Of a stretch of DNA of 64,000 nt, positions 8,641 through 16,428 are shown one piece after another (the stretch's first letter is position 1; each line of letters starts with the position of its first letter). The stretch is from an uncultured Tateyamaria sp. (GTDB lineage Bacteria > Pseudomonadota > Alphaproteobacteria > Rhodobacterales > Rhodobacteraceae): positions 496,001-560,000 of the forward strand of contig NZ_CANLAG010000001.1 in the NCBI RefSeq assembly GCF_947488715.1, given 5' to 3'. Below the pieces are notes generated by a model. It made no database searches, was not told where the DNA came from, and was given only the letters and a program-made list of their open reading frames with translations. Position numbers and translations under genes: made by a program.

Positions 8641-9868
8641 GCTGCTGCTGTGCTCCCTCGTGACCATCCTGCCCGATTACCTTTTGCGGCGTCAGTTTCA
8701 GGGCAAGCGTTGGGGCGAAGAGATCAACTTTTTCACGGTGTGGTACGAGTTGCGCTGGGGCATTACCCTTTGCGCGATGCTGACCATCAGCATGATCACA
8801 ATCGTCTTTTACTACCACCCCAGCACAACCAACGTGTCTTCGTTCTTCCGCACTGTCACGATCCTGTCCGAAGGCGGCGGCCGTGTGGCCGAAGTATACG
8901 TGCGCAACAATCAGGACGTGGCCGCGGGTGACCCCATTTTCCGACTTGATGACAGCAGCCAACAGGCGGCGGCAGAAACCGCGCGACGCCAAATGGCCGA
9001 AGTCGACGCGGCGCTGGTGCTGGCCCAATCCGAACGCGCACAGGCCGAGGCGGGCATCGCGCAGGCACAGGCCGCTCTGGCCCAGTCGCGCGCTGATCTG
9101 GAACGCCAGGTGGCCTTGCAACAGCGTGGATCAACCGCAGTCAGCGACCGTGATCTGGAACTGGCACAGACGTCTGTGGCGGCCAATCAGGCGTCTGTCG
9201 ATGCAGCACAGGCGGGTCTGCGCGCCGTTGATGACAAGATCCGCGTGCAATTGCCCGCCAGCCACGCCAGCGCGCAGGCTGCGTTGCAACAAGCCGAAAC
9301 CGAGATCTCCAAACTCACGGTCTATGCCGGTGTGAGCGGGCGTATCGAACAACTGTCCCTGCGGCAGGGCGACATCGTGAACCCTCTCTTGCGGCCCGCA
9401 GGGGTGCTGGTGCCCAGCGATGCCGGTCGCAATCGGTTCCTCGCCGGTTTTCCGCAAGTGACCGCACAGGTCGTCAAACAGGGCGGCGTGGCCGAAATCA
9501 TGTGCATGTCCAAACCGTTCACGGTGGTGCCCATGGTGATTGTCGAAGTTCAGGATGTCATCGCCGCCGGTCAGGTGCGTCCGTCCGATCGCTTGGGGGA
9601 CGCGCAAAATCAAGGGCGGCCCGGCACAGTGACGGCCTATCTTGAACCCCTCTACCCGGGGCAGGCCAACGACATTCCACCCGGCAGCCGGTGCATGGCC
9701 AATGCCTATACCGACAATCATCACCGCTTGGCACACGATCCCAATATCGGTGGTCTGGAACGCGTGTTCCTGCATGTGGTCGAAACGGTCGGCGTGGTGC
9801 ATGCGGCGGGGCTGCGTATCCGGTCACTGTTGTTGCCGCTGCAAACACTGGTGTTCACAGGGCACTGA
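8633..9868 (+). CDS. HlyD-family membrane fusion protein (YiaV/YibH-like)
   Basis: A 411-residue periplasmic adaptor with one N-terminal membrane anchor (about residues 43-62). A biotinyl-lipoyl-like half (GGGRVAEVYVRNNQDVAAGDPIFRLD) leads into a long Ala/Gln-rich coiled coil (about 105-225). The second lipoyl half (LTVYAGVSGRIEQLSLRQGDIV) and a beta-barrel follow. Membrane fusion proteins bridge inner-membrane pumps to the outer membrane, but no transporter or TolC gene is adjacent, as with E. coli YiaV. The start overlaps the preceding gene by 8 bases and has AGGAG upstream, so translation is probably coupled. Confidence 0.88.
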   Translation: MLELLLCSLVTILPDYLLRRQFQGKRWGEEINFFTVWYELRWGITLCAMLTISMITIVFYYHPSTTNVSSFFRTVTILSEGGGRVAEVYVRNNQDVAAGDPIFRLDDSSQQAAAETARRQMAEVDAALVLAQSERAQAEAGIAQAQAALAQSRADLERQVALQQRGSTAVSDRDLELAQTSVAANQASVDAAQAGLRAVDDKIRVQLPASHASAQAALQQAETEISKLTVYAGVSGRIEQLSLRQGDIVNPLLRPAGVLVPSDAGRNRFLAGFPQVTAQVVKQGGVAEIMCMSKPFTVVPMVIVEVQDVIAAGQVRPSDRLGDAQNQGRPGTVTAYLEPLYPGQANDIPPGSRCMANAYTDNHHRLAHDPNIGGLERVFLHVVETVGVVHAAGLRIRSLLLPLQTLVFTGH

Positions 9869-9946
9869 ATTAGGTCGTGAAAATCGACGCGGATTAGGTA
9901 TTCCTTTAGACGCACCCGCTATCCAGCCCGTGTTTGAGTAGGCGGT

Positions 9947-10243
9947 ATGGCAATGCGCGTGTGGATTTTGATGACCCTTTTGGTGGTGGCGGGGCCTTTG
10001 GCGGCCCTTGGCGTCACGCCTGAGGATGAAACAGACCTTTTTGTGGTCATTCTTCCCCCTTGGCAGGATCCTGAATTGGTGTCCGAGGCGTTGCTGGGGC
10101 ATCAGGTTGGGCCAGAACGTGCGCGACTGGGTGTTTTGTTGCAAACCGACCATCCCGACCGGATTGCCGCCGGTTATGACGCAGGGGCTTGGTGGATTAT
10201 TCCGGCCGGGCCGCTTGCCGCCATTTGCGGAGTGTACCGATGA
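9947..10243 (+). CDS. Small exported or membrane-anchored protein of unknown function upstream of the chemoreceptor
   Basis: A 98-residue protein I do not recognise. An N-terminal hydrophobic segment (about 4-22, ending AALG) looks like a signal peptide or anchor. The rest is mixed alpha/beta-like, with DLFVVILPPW and a hydrophobic AGAWWIIPAGPLAAICGV near the end, and has a single Cys close to the C-terminus. It overlaps the chemoreceptor gene by four bases (ATGA), so the two are translationally coupled and probably work together. ATG 9953 is an equally good start (AGGCGG eight bases upstream). Confidence 0.65.
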   Translation: MAMRVWILMTLLVVAGPLAALGVTPEDETDLFVVILPPWQDPELVSEALLGHQVGPERARLGVLLQTDHPDRIAAGYDAGAWWIIPAGPLAAICGVYR

Positions 10244-12000
10244 CCCAGACCCAAGATGTCATGAGCGCGCTGGATGCGTCACGTTTGCGCGCGGCGCGCT
10301 GGCTGTTGAACGGGTGTCTCGTTCTGGGTGTGTGTATCGCAATGACCGGGCTGCTGATGCCAGCAAACTCATTTGTGCCTGCGCTCATCGCCTTGGGTGC
10401 AACTGCCGTCGGCTATTGGTCTGTGCGGGTTGAATACCCGCAGTACCGCCTCATCGTCGGACAGGTCGCCGTGGCACAACCCATTGCACTTTTGGTCGCG
10501 ATGTCTGGTTCGACCTGGCAAATGGACGCGCATATGCTCTTCTTTGTCGCCCTGTCCGCTCTGGTTGGGCTGGTCGACATCCGCGCCATCGTCTTTGCGG
10601 CGATCACGACCGTATTGCACCATCTGAGTTTGGGGATATTTCTGCCGCACTTGGTGTTCCCGACTGTGGATTTCCTCGAAAACGTGGAACGGGTGCTGTT
10701 TCATGGTGCAATTGTCGGTCTTCAGGTGGTTGTGCTGGCATGGGCCGTCCGCATCCGGATCAGCCTGACCAAGCAGGTGCAACGCGCGCTGACGGATGCC
10801 AAGGCGGCAACTGTGCGCGCCGAACAATCTGGCGCGCTTGCCGAAACCGCCCATGCAGCGGCGCAAAGCGAAACCGCGCGCGCGCAAGAGGCGCAAAGTA
10901 AAGCCGAGGCACTGCTCACGCAGTTGAAAGAGGAACAGACCGCCAGGGAAAAGGCCGACAGCGCCGCGCGCGCAACCGAAGCGCATGCCGCCGAGGTGCG
11001 CCAAACCGTTCTGGACGATCAATCGCGTGTCGTAACGGCGCTGCGCGATGGGCTGTCGCGCGTGGCGCGTGGCGATCTGGCGTCACCGATCACCGAACCA
11101 TTCCCGGACGCCTACGAGGTGCTGCGGTCGGACTACAACGCTGCGATCCAAAACCTTGCGTCCGCGCTGTCAGATGTGGCGGCCAATACGGGCACATTGA
11201 TGGAACAGGTCGCAGGTGTCAGCGCCTCTGCCAACGATCTGTCCGAACGCACCGACAAACAGGTTGCGTCGCTTGACGCCACAGGCGTAGCGATCGAGAA
11301 CCTGCACAAGACCGTTCAGGCATCGACAGAGAATGCCCGTGCCACGGCGTCTGCCGCCATCGCTGTCAAAACCGACGCGGTTGCAGGCGGCGACGTGGTG
11401 CGCCGGGTCATCGCCGCCATGAGCGATATCGAATCCTCATCCCAGGAGATCGCAAAAATCAACGCGGTCATGGACGGCATCGCCTTTCAGACAAACCTCT
11501 TGGCGCTCAATGCCGGCGTCGAAGCGGCGCGGGCAGGCGAGGCTGGCCGTGGCTTTTCCGTGGTTGCGTCCGAGGTGCGGGCCTTGTCCCAGCGCGCAAC
11601 CGAAGCGGCACGCGGCATCAACGATTTGACGGAACGCAGCGGACGGCAGGTACAGGACGGGGTCGCCTTGGTCGGGCAGGCAGGAAAAGCACTGGATGGA
11701 ATTGTCGATTCGATTGCCAACATGACCGCTGCGGTCGAACGGATTGCGCAGGCGGCGGAAAATCAATCAGACGGTCTGCGGGCGGTCAACGATACGGTCA
11801 ACGATCTGGATGCCGTGGCCCATAGCAATGCAACCATGTTCGAAGAAACCACGGCGGCGTGCCACGCTCTCACCGCCGGAATGGAACATATCTCGGATAG
11901 ATTGCGCGGCTTTGAACTGCAACATGACAACACGTCGGTGCCACTGACCGATGATGAAGGCGCAGACACAGAGCCAGCTCAGATGTCGCGCACTGCGTAG
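10240..12000 (+). CDS. Methyl-accepting chemotaxis protein with multi-helix membrane sensor
   Basis: A 586-residue chemoreceptor. Instead of a periplasmic ligand domain, the N-terminal 185 residues form about six membrane helices, with a His-rich loop/helix HHLSLGIFLPHLVF. A long Ala/Glu coiled coil (about 190-275), a HAMP-like stretch (GLSRVARGDLASPI) and the MCP signalling domain follow. The signalling hairpin is unmistakable (IAFQTNLLALNAGVEAARAG, about 412-431). The C-terminus lacks a CheR-docking pentapeptide. The start at ATG 10240 overlaps the preceding gene. The histidines in the membrane module might bind a metal or haem, but that is a guess. Confidence 0.9.
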   Translation: MTQTQDVMSALDASRLRAARWLLNGCLVLGVCIAMTGLLMPANSFVPALIALGATAVGYWSVRVEYPQYRLIVGQVAVAQPIALLVAMSGSTWQMDAHMLFFVALSALVGLVDIRAIVFAAITTVLHHLSLGIFLPHLVFPTVDFLENVERVLFHGAIVGLQVVVLAWAVRIRISLTKQVQRALTDAKAATVRAEQSGALAETAHAAAQSETARAQEAQSKAEALLTQLKEEQTAREKADSAARATEAHAAEVRQTVLDDQSRVVTALRDGLSRVARGDLASPITEPFPDAYEVLRSDYNAAIQNLASALSDVAANTGTLMEQVAGVSASANDLSERTDKQVASLDATGVAIENLHKTVQASTENARATASAAIAVKTDAVAGGDVVRRVIAAMSDIESSSQEIAKINAVMDGIAFQTNLLALNAGVEAARAGEAGRGFSVVASEVRALSQRATEAARGINDLTERSGRQVQDGVALVGQAGKALDGIVDSIANMTAAVERIAQAAENQSDGLRAVNDTVNDLDAVAHSNATMFEETTAACHALTAGMEHISDRLRGFELQHDNTSVPLTDDEGADTEPAQMSRTA

Positions 12001-12023
12001 GCGTCACGACTTAACCTAGTCCC

Positions 12024-12057
12024 AAAAACAAATCCCCGCGGCACTGCCACGGGGATT
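12024..12057 (-). terminator. Rho-independent terminator of rpsU
   Basis: Read on the minus strand, AATCCCCG pairs with CGGGGATT (8 bp), extended by GGC/GCC after one mismatch, and is followed by TTTGTTTTTG. It lies about 30 bases after the rpsU stop. Confidence 0.9.
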
Positions 12058-12087
12058 GTGATTCTTAAAAATGCGCGTGTAAACGGC

Positions 12088-12294
12088 TTACATCAGCCCT
12101 TCGCGCTGCGCTTTTTTGCGTGCCAGCTTGCGGGCACGGCGGATCGCTTCAGCTTTCTCGCGCGCTTTTTTCTCAGACGGTTTCTCGAAATGTTGCTTGA
12201 GCTTCATTTCGCGGAAAACGCCTTCGCGCTGCAGCTTCTTTTTCAGGGCACGGAGCGCCTGATCGACGTTGTTGTCGCGAACACTAACCTGCAT
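12088..12294 (-). CDS. rpsU: 30S ribosomal protein S21
   Basis: A 68-residue, very basic protein with the S21 hallmark start [20 protein letters not shown] and a Lys/Arg-rich C-terminal helix. It sits near the 3' end of 16S rRNA in the small subunit and helps initiation. A Shine-Dalgarno-like AAAGGTGGT precedes ATG 12294, and a strong terminator follows. Although near COQ9, as in many alphaproteobacteria, it is on the opposite strand and separated from it by the CAP-RTX gene. Confidence 0.97.
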   Translation of the reverse strand: MQVSVRDNNVDQALRALKKKLQREGVFREMKLKQHFEKPSEKKAREKAEAIRRARKLARKKAQREGLM

Positions 12295-12392
12295 GTGGTT
12301 GTCACCACCTTTCTAGAAAAGAGTTGCAAGGATTTGCAGGAGACGTGCGCATAGCAAACCGAACCCTCTTTGTCCAGACCGCGTGGCCGCCC

Positions 12393-13631
12393 TCAGAACA
12401 GAAAGTCGCTGGCCTCCAGGTCATTCATATCCACGTTCATCAGGATCATCACGTTCCCGGCCAAATCATCGACAACGGCATGGGATCCAGACTGCCTGAG
12501 ATGCCCATCAGCCAGCATATCCGCAAAGGACGTAATGGCCGCCACTCCGCGCAGGTCGACCACTTCCATCCGTGCATCGACGTCGAAATCGGTGACCACA
12601 TCGCGCCCGGCGGAGAACACAAACACATCGTCGCCGGTCCCCCCGCTGAGGATGTCCCGACCCGACCCACCGTCCAACACGTCGCGTTCGGCTTGCCCGG
12701 ACAAACGGTCATTCTCCGCACCACCGATCAGCCGATCCCGGCCCGACCCGCCATCCAGCGTGTCGCGTCCATTGCCGCCATTCAGGGTGTCGTTGCCTGC
12801 GTTCCCCGTCAACAGATCGGCGCCATCCGCACCGTAAACCGCATCCGACCCGTCCCCGCCTTTGACGCGGTCGTTGCCCGCTCCGCCGCTCAGGCGGTCA
12901 TTGCCCGCCCCGCCATCCAGCGTGTCGTTCTCATTTCCACCCCGCACGATGTCGTCGCCATCGCCCGCGGCAATACGGTCACGCCCGTCGCCGCCTTCTA
13001 GCGTGTCATTCCCAACCCGGCCCAGCAGCGCGTCGTCGCCCGCCTGACCGCGCACAAGGTCGTCGCCCGCGCCACCGTCCAGCCGGTCGTTGCCTGCGGT
13101 TCCCGTCAGAACGTCGTCTTCGCTCACCGGTTCGGGGGCCACCGGTACGGGGGCAGGTGCAGGGGTGCCGCCCGTGTCCAACTGCACATCCGCAGAGGTG
13201 CGCGCGAAATTCTGTGTGACATAAACGGCGTCATAGCCGCGCCCGTCCCCCAATTCGATCCCGATCCCGATCAGTTCAAAGTTAGGATTGAGGATGTTGG
13301 CACGGTGGCCGGGGCTGTTCATCAGCGCATTGTGCAGATCGACCACATCGTCCGCGATGCCCGGCGCGCCGCGCTCTGACTGAAAGGCGATGTTTTCGCC
13401 CCACGTCCAATTGCCGGAAAAGACAAAGCCCGCGTCGTCCATGCGCTCGCCCGGATTTGACCCGGCAATGCCGGTGTGGCTGAAATTGCCCGTCTGATCC
13501 ATCCAGATGGTGTGATCTTCGCTCGCGTCGTTCAGGCGCAGTTCGAGGGTCAGCGGGTTCAACCCGCGCGAGGTGCGTTCCTCGTTGATCAGGTCAAGCA
13601 TTTGCCGTTCGAAAGTGCTGGCAACAGACAT
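12393..13631 (-). CDS. Secreted CAP (SCP/PR-1) domain protein with RTX calcium-binding repeats
   Basis: A 412-residue protein. The N-terminal CAP domain (about 1-140) shows LINEERTSRGLNPLTL, a His in DHTIWM, and the cavity motifs NALMNSPGHRANILNPN. A Pro-rich linker and roughly a dozen RTX nonapeptides of the GGxGxDxxx type (about 170-330) follow. The C-terminus (VDMNDLEASDFLF) has the acidic-hydrophobic ending of type I secretion substrates, and there is no Sec signal. The repeats fold into a calcium-bound beta-roll outside the cell. ATG 13631 has AAAGGA upstream. No ABC exporter is in the window. Substrate or activity is unknown. Confidence 0.88.
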   Translation of the reverse strand: MSVASTFERQMLDLINEERTSRGLNPLTLELRLNDASEDHTIWMDQTGNFSHTGIAGSNPGERMDDAGFVFSGNWTWGENIAFQSERGAPGIADDVVDLHNALMNSPGHRANILNPNFELIGIGIELGDGRGYDAVYVTQNFARTSADVQLDTGGTPAPAPVPVAPEPVSEDDVLTGTAGNDRLDGGAGDDLVRGQAGDDALLGRVGNDTLEGGDGRDRIAAGDGDDIVRGGNENDTLDGGAGNDRLSGGAGNDRVKGGDGSDAVYGADGADLLTGNAGNDTLNGGNGRDTLDGGSGRDRLIGGAENDRLSGQAERDVLDGGSGRDILSGGTGDDVFVFSAGRDVVTDFDVDARMEVVDLRGVAAITSFADMLADGHLRQSGSHAVVDDLAGNVMILMNVDMNDLEASDFLF

Positions 13632-13780
13632 GGTGTCATCCTTTGAGTTGTGCGTGGCGGTCGCCTGTGTCGGCGGGCACTGCGCGGGCAGCAAGTCGTG
13701 ATGCAATGCCTTGGGATTTCAGCGAATCGGCGCGGAAAGTGGGGCATTTTCATGGCAGATATCCGCGCCCGTCTGGCGAC

Positions 13781-13891
13781 GTGGGCGTGCCGTTGCTGTT
13801 GGTCTGGCACAGGCGGCAGGTGTTCGCCGAGAGACTGGCGTCGGGGGATGCGACGGCGCGTACACTTGCCCGGGCAGGTTGGGGGCTCTAG
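13781..13891 (+). CDS. Possible 36-codon leader ORF upstream of COQ9
   Basis: A short frame from GTG 13781 encodes VGVPLLLVWHRRQ... and ends in ARAGWGL with a TAG stop at 13889-13891. Third codon positions are GC-rich, as in real genes here, but there is no convincing Shine-Dalgarno. Its interest lies in the stop codon, which overlaps the 5' arm of the hairpin that encloses the COQ9 start. A ribosome terminating here would melt that hairpin. It may equally be a remnant or a chance frame. Confidence 0.28.
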   Translation: MGVPLLLVWHRRQVFAERLASGDATARTLARAGWGL

Positions 13892-13924
13892 GTTTTGAGG
13901 TATGACAGAGACACCTCAAAACCT
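13890..13924 (+). promoter_or_regulatory. Hairpin enclosing the COQ9 start codon
   Basis: AGGTTTTGAGGT (13890-13901) and ACCTCAAAACCT (13913-13924) form a perfect 12-bp inverted repeat. The 11-base loop begins exactly with the ATG of COQ9, and the 5' arm contains the putative ribosome-binding bases. In mRNA this would sequester the initiation region, pointing to translational control. Confidence 0.7.
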
Positions 13925-14597
13925 GATCGACCGGCTGCTGGACGCGGCTTTGATGCATGTGCCCTTTGACGGATGGTCCGATGCGACGCTGAATGCCGCC
14001 GCCCGAGACGCAGATGTGGATGCCGCCATGGCGCGCGCCATGTGTCCCCGCGGCGCTGTGGACCTTGCCTTGGCCTATCACGCGCGCGGGGACGCCGCGA
14101 TGGTGGCCCGGCTCAAATCCGAGGCGCTGCCGGACCGGTTCCGCGACAAGATTGCCGCCGCCGTGCGGTTTCGGATCGAGGCGGTGTCTGACAAAGAAGC
14201 GGTGCGGCGCGGCACCACCCTCTTTGCGCTTCCGATGCATGCGGCTGACGGGGCCAAGGCCATCTGGGGCACTGCCGACAAAATCTGGGACACGCTGGGC
14301 GACACGTCGACCGATGTGAACTGGTACACCAAGCGGGCAACGCTTGCCGGGGTCTACAGCGCGACGGTTCTTTATTGGCTGGGCGATGACAGCACCGACA
14401 ACCAGGCGACCTGGGCCTTTCTCGATCGGCGCATTGACGACGTCATGCAGATCGAAAAGGTCAAGGCGCAGGTGCGCGACAACAAACTGCTGAGCACTTT
14501 GTTGACCGGGCCGAACTGGCTGTTGGATCAGATCAAGGCACCGCCGCGTATGCCAAACCCCGACTTGCCGGGCATGTGGTCGTCAACCCGCGATTGA
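13902..14597 (+). CDS. COQ9 family protein (ubiquinone biosynthesis accessory factor)
   Basis: A 231-residue member of the COQ9 family, which presents lipid intermediates to the Coq7-type hydroxylase during ubiquinone synthesis at the membrane. The all-alpha TetR-like fold is suggested by the helical sequence, and the conserved C-terminal block includes KIWDTLGDTSTDVNWYTKRATLAGVYSATVLYWL (about 128-162) and FLDRRIDDVM. The start codon lies in the loop of a perfect 12-bp hairpin (13890-13924), so expression may be controlled at translation. Closeness to rpsU is typical of alphaproteobacteria. Confidence 0.9.
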   Translation: MTETPQNLIDRLLDAALMHVPFDGWSDATLNAAARDADVDAAMARAMCPRGAVDLALAYHARGDAAMVARLKSEALPDRFRDKIAAAVRFRIEAVSDKEAVRRGTTLFALPMHAADGAKAIWGTADKIWDTLGDTSTDVNWYTKRATLAGVYSATVLYWLGDDSTDNQATWAFLDRRIDDVMQIEKVKAQVRDNKLLSTLLTGPNWLLDQIKAPPRMPNPDLPGMWSSTRD

Positions 14598-14660
14598 TCC
14601 TGCGCCTGCGGTCCGAGACTTGCTCACAAGCAGCACTGCAAGACACGCGGCCTTTCCACT

Positions 14661-14734
14661 GACACGGTATCGTCCGAACCCGGCGGCATTGCGCATTCGG
14701 GTTCCTTTCCCGATTTGAATCGGGATACGGTGTC
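14661..14734 (+). promoter_or_regulatory. Three-way-junction-like structured leader upstream of the quinone oxidoreductase
   Basis: An outer stem (GACACGGTA with TACGGTGTC, one mismatch) encloses two hairpins. The first is GAACCCG...CGGGTTC (14676-14704); the second is TCCCGAT-TTGA-ATCGGGA (14708-14725). The element ends 20 bases before the quinone oxidoreductase start. The shape resembles a cis-regulatory RNA or a terminator for COQ9 without a T-run. No known riboswitch class is recognised. Confidence 0.45.
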
Positions 14735-14753
14735 GCAAACGAAGGGGATGATC

Positions 14754-15743
14754 ATGTCAGAGCAAATGCGCGCAATCGAAATCACGACACCGGGTGGCCC
14801 AGAGGTTCTGCAACCGGTCTCGCGGCCCCGACCGGTTGCCGGGCATGGACAAGTGGTCATTGCCGTGGCGTGGGCAGGCGTGAACCGGCCCGACGCGCTG
14901 CAACGTGCGGGGCTCTATAACCCGCCAGCGGGTGCCAGCGATCTACCGGGGCTTGAGGCATCCGGCACGATCGTCGAGATCGGCGCAGGCGTGTCCGGCT
15001 GGGCGGTGGGTGACGCTGTCTGCGCGCTGCTTCCGGGTGGGGGCTATGCGGAGTATGTCGCAACACCCGCGGCACACTGTTTGCCGGTGCCGTCCGGCAT
15101 GACGCTGAAACAGGCGGCCTGCCTGCCCGAGACATATTTTACCGTCTGGTCCAACGTCTTTTCCCGTGGCGGTCTCAAGGGCGGCGAACGGTTTCTGGTG
15201 CACGGCGGCTCGTCTGGCATCGGAACAACCGCCATCCAGCTTGCGCACCAGTTTGGTGCACGCGTGTTTGCGACGGCCGGGTCCGAGGACAAATGCGATG
15301 CTTGCCGCGCCCTTGGGGCCGAGGTGGCGATCAACTACCGCGACGCTGATTTCGTCGACGTGATGAAGGCCGAAGGCGGCGCGGATCTGATCCTTGATAT
15401 GGTGGGCGGGCCGTACATCCAACGCAACCTGTCCGCGCTCGCAGATGACGGGCGGCTGGTGCAAATCGCGTTTTTGCAGGGACCCAAGGTGGAACTGAAC
15501 ATGGTTCAGGTGATGACGCGGCGCCTGACCATGACAGGCAGCACGCTGCGCCCGCAGAGCGATCTGGCCAAGGCGCGAATTGCCCAGGACCTGCGCGAGG
15601 CGGTGTGGCCGCTGCTCGAGGCAGGGCGGATTGGTCCGGTCATGGATTCGGACTACCCCCTCGATGACGCCTCCGCCGCCCATGCCCGCATGGAAGGTTC
15701 CGGTCACATCGGCAAGATCGTTCTCGAAGTTGCGGGCGGCTAG
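14754..15743 (+). CDS. NAD(P)H quinone oxidoreductase, PIG3 (TP53I3) family
   Basis: A 329-residue zinc-independent medium-chain dehydrogenase/reductase. It contains WAGVNRPDALQRAGLY and PGLEASGTIVEIGAGV (substrate half), no zinc-ligand set, and the NADPH-binding FLVHGGSSGIGTTAIQLAHQFGA (about 140-162). PIG3 enzymes reduce quinones by single-electron transfer. ATG 14754 is preferred over ATG 14748 because AGGGG ends six bases before it. It lies 156 bases after COQ9 in the same direction, behind a structured leader; a link to quinone metabolism is plausible but inferred. Confidence 0.9.
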   Translation: MSEQMRAIEITTPGGPEVLQPVSRPRPVAGHGQVVIAVAWAGVNRPDALQRAGLYNPPAGASDLPGLEASGTIVEIGAGVSGWAVGDAVCALLPGGGYAEYVATPAAHCLPVPSGMTLKQAACLPETYFTVWSNVFSRGGLKGGERFLVHGGSSGIGTTAIQLAHQFGARVFATAGSEDKCDACRALGAEVAINYRDADFVDVMKAEGGADLILDMVGGPYIQRNLSALADDGRLVQIAFLQGPKVELNMVQVMTRRLTMTGSTLRPQSDLAKARIAQDLREAVWPLLEAGRIGPVMDSDYPLDDASAAHARMEGSGHIGKIVLEVAGG

Positions 15744-15841
15744 TACCTTTTGAAATCAGATGCTTAACGGGCTTTTGATCCTTGCTGAAATGCGGGGATC
15801 GCATAGCCGCGTCTGATCCTCACTTGATATCCGCAACGGGG

Positions 15842-15879
15842 TGATACACATATGTCTCATGCGAGGCAAAACTGTATCA
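15842..15879. promoter_or_regulatory. Inverted repeat at the TetR gene start
   Basis: TGATACA (15842-15848) and TGTATCA (15873-15879) flank the likely start codon of the TetR gene with 24 bases between arms. This suits an autoregulatory site. No biochemical evidence is available from sequence alone. Confidence 0.35.
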
Positions 15880-16428
15880 TCCAAATCAACCATCCTTGAG
15901 GCAGGCTTTGACCTGCTCAGCCGCAATCCCGGTGCGTCTCTGGCAGAGATTGCCGCCCATGCGGGTGTCGGACGTGCAACCCTGCACCGGCACTTCACCG
16001 GGCGGGCGGATCTGGTCGCCGAAATGGCGCTGGTCGCATCGTCAGAGCTGAACACGGCGGTCGATGCCGCGGTTCAGGATGCGCCCACCTATGCCGAAGG
16101 GTTGCGCGTTGCGTTTCGGGCCATGTTGCCGCTGGCCCAACGGTACATGTTCCTCGGCACCGAACCTGTGGAACAGGACCCGCGCGTGGCCGCGACCTAT
16201 GCGGCGGAAACCGCCGAACTCTACAGTGACATCGACGCGGCCAAAGCCGAAGGGGCGTTCGACACGGACGTCCCGACCGCCTGGATCGCACAAGCCTACG
16301 AAAACCTGCTCTACGCCAGTTGGGCCATGGTCGCCGCCGAAGAAGCGACACCAAACCAGGCCGCCGACCTCGCCTGGCGCACTCTGACAACTGGCCTCAA
16401 ACCTACGGAAAAACACCATGACACTTGA
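15859..16428 (+). CDS. TetR/AcrR-family transcriptional regulator
   Basis: A 189-residue TetR-type repressor. The N-terminal helix-turn-helix (about 10-55: TILEAGFDLLSRNPGASLAEIAAHAGVGRATLHRHFTGRADL) is followed by a helical ligand-binding domain. The start is uncertain: ATG 15859 has no clear Shine-Dalgarno and GTG 15841 is in frame. The stop overlaps the sterol-desaturase-family gene by 11 bases, so the two are co-transcribed and the desaturase is the obvious target. The repeat at 15842-15879 may be the operator. Confidence 0.85.
   Translation: MRGKTVSSKSTILEAGFDLLSRNPGASLAEIAAHAGVGRATLHRHFTGRADLVAEMALVASSELNTAVDAAVQDAPTYAEGLRVAFRAMLPLAQRYMFLGTEPVEQDPRVAATYAAETAELYSDIDAAKAEGAFDTDVPTAWIAQAYENLLYASWAMVAAEEATPNQAADLAWRTLTTGLKPTEKHHDT

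Noticed and set aside
12600-13120. Tandem short repeats that might be a CRISPR or satellite array
   Set aside because: They are the codons for RTX nonapeptides within the CAP-RTX gene; period and protein pattern fit GGxGxDxxx, with no constant repeat and variable spacer.
14598-14753. Possible terminator for COQ9
   Set aside because: The hairpins here lack a T-run and form a three-way arrangement, so I listed them as a structured leader.
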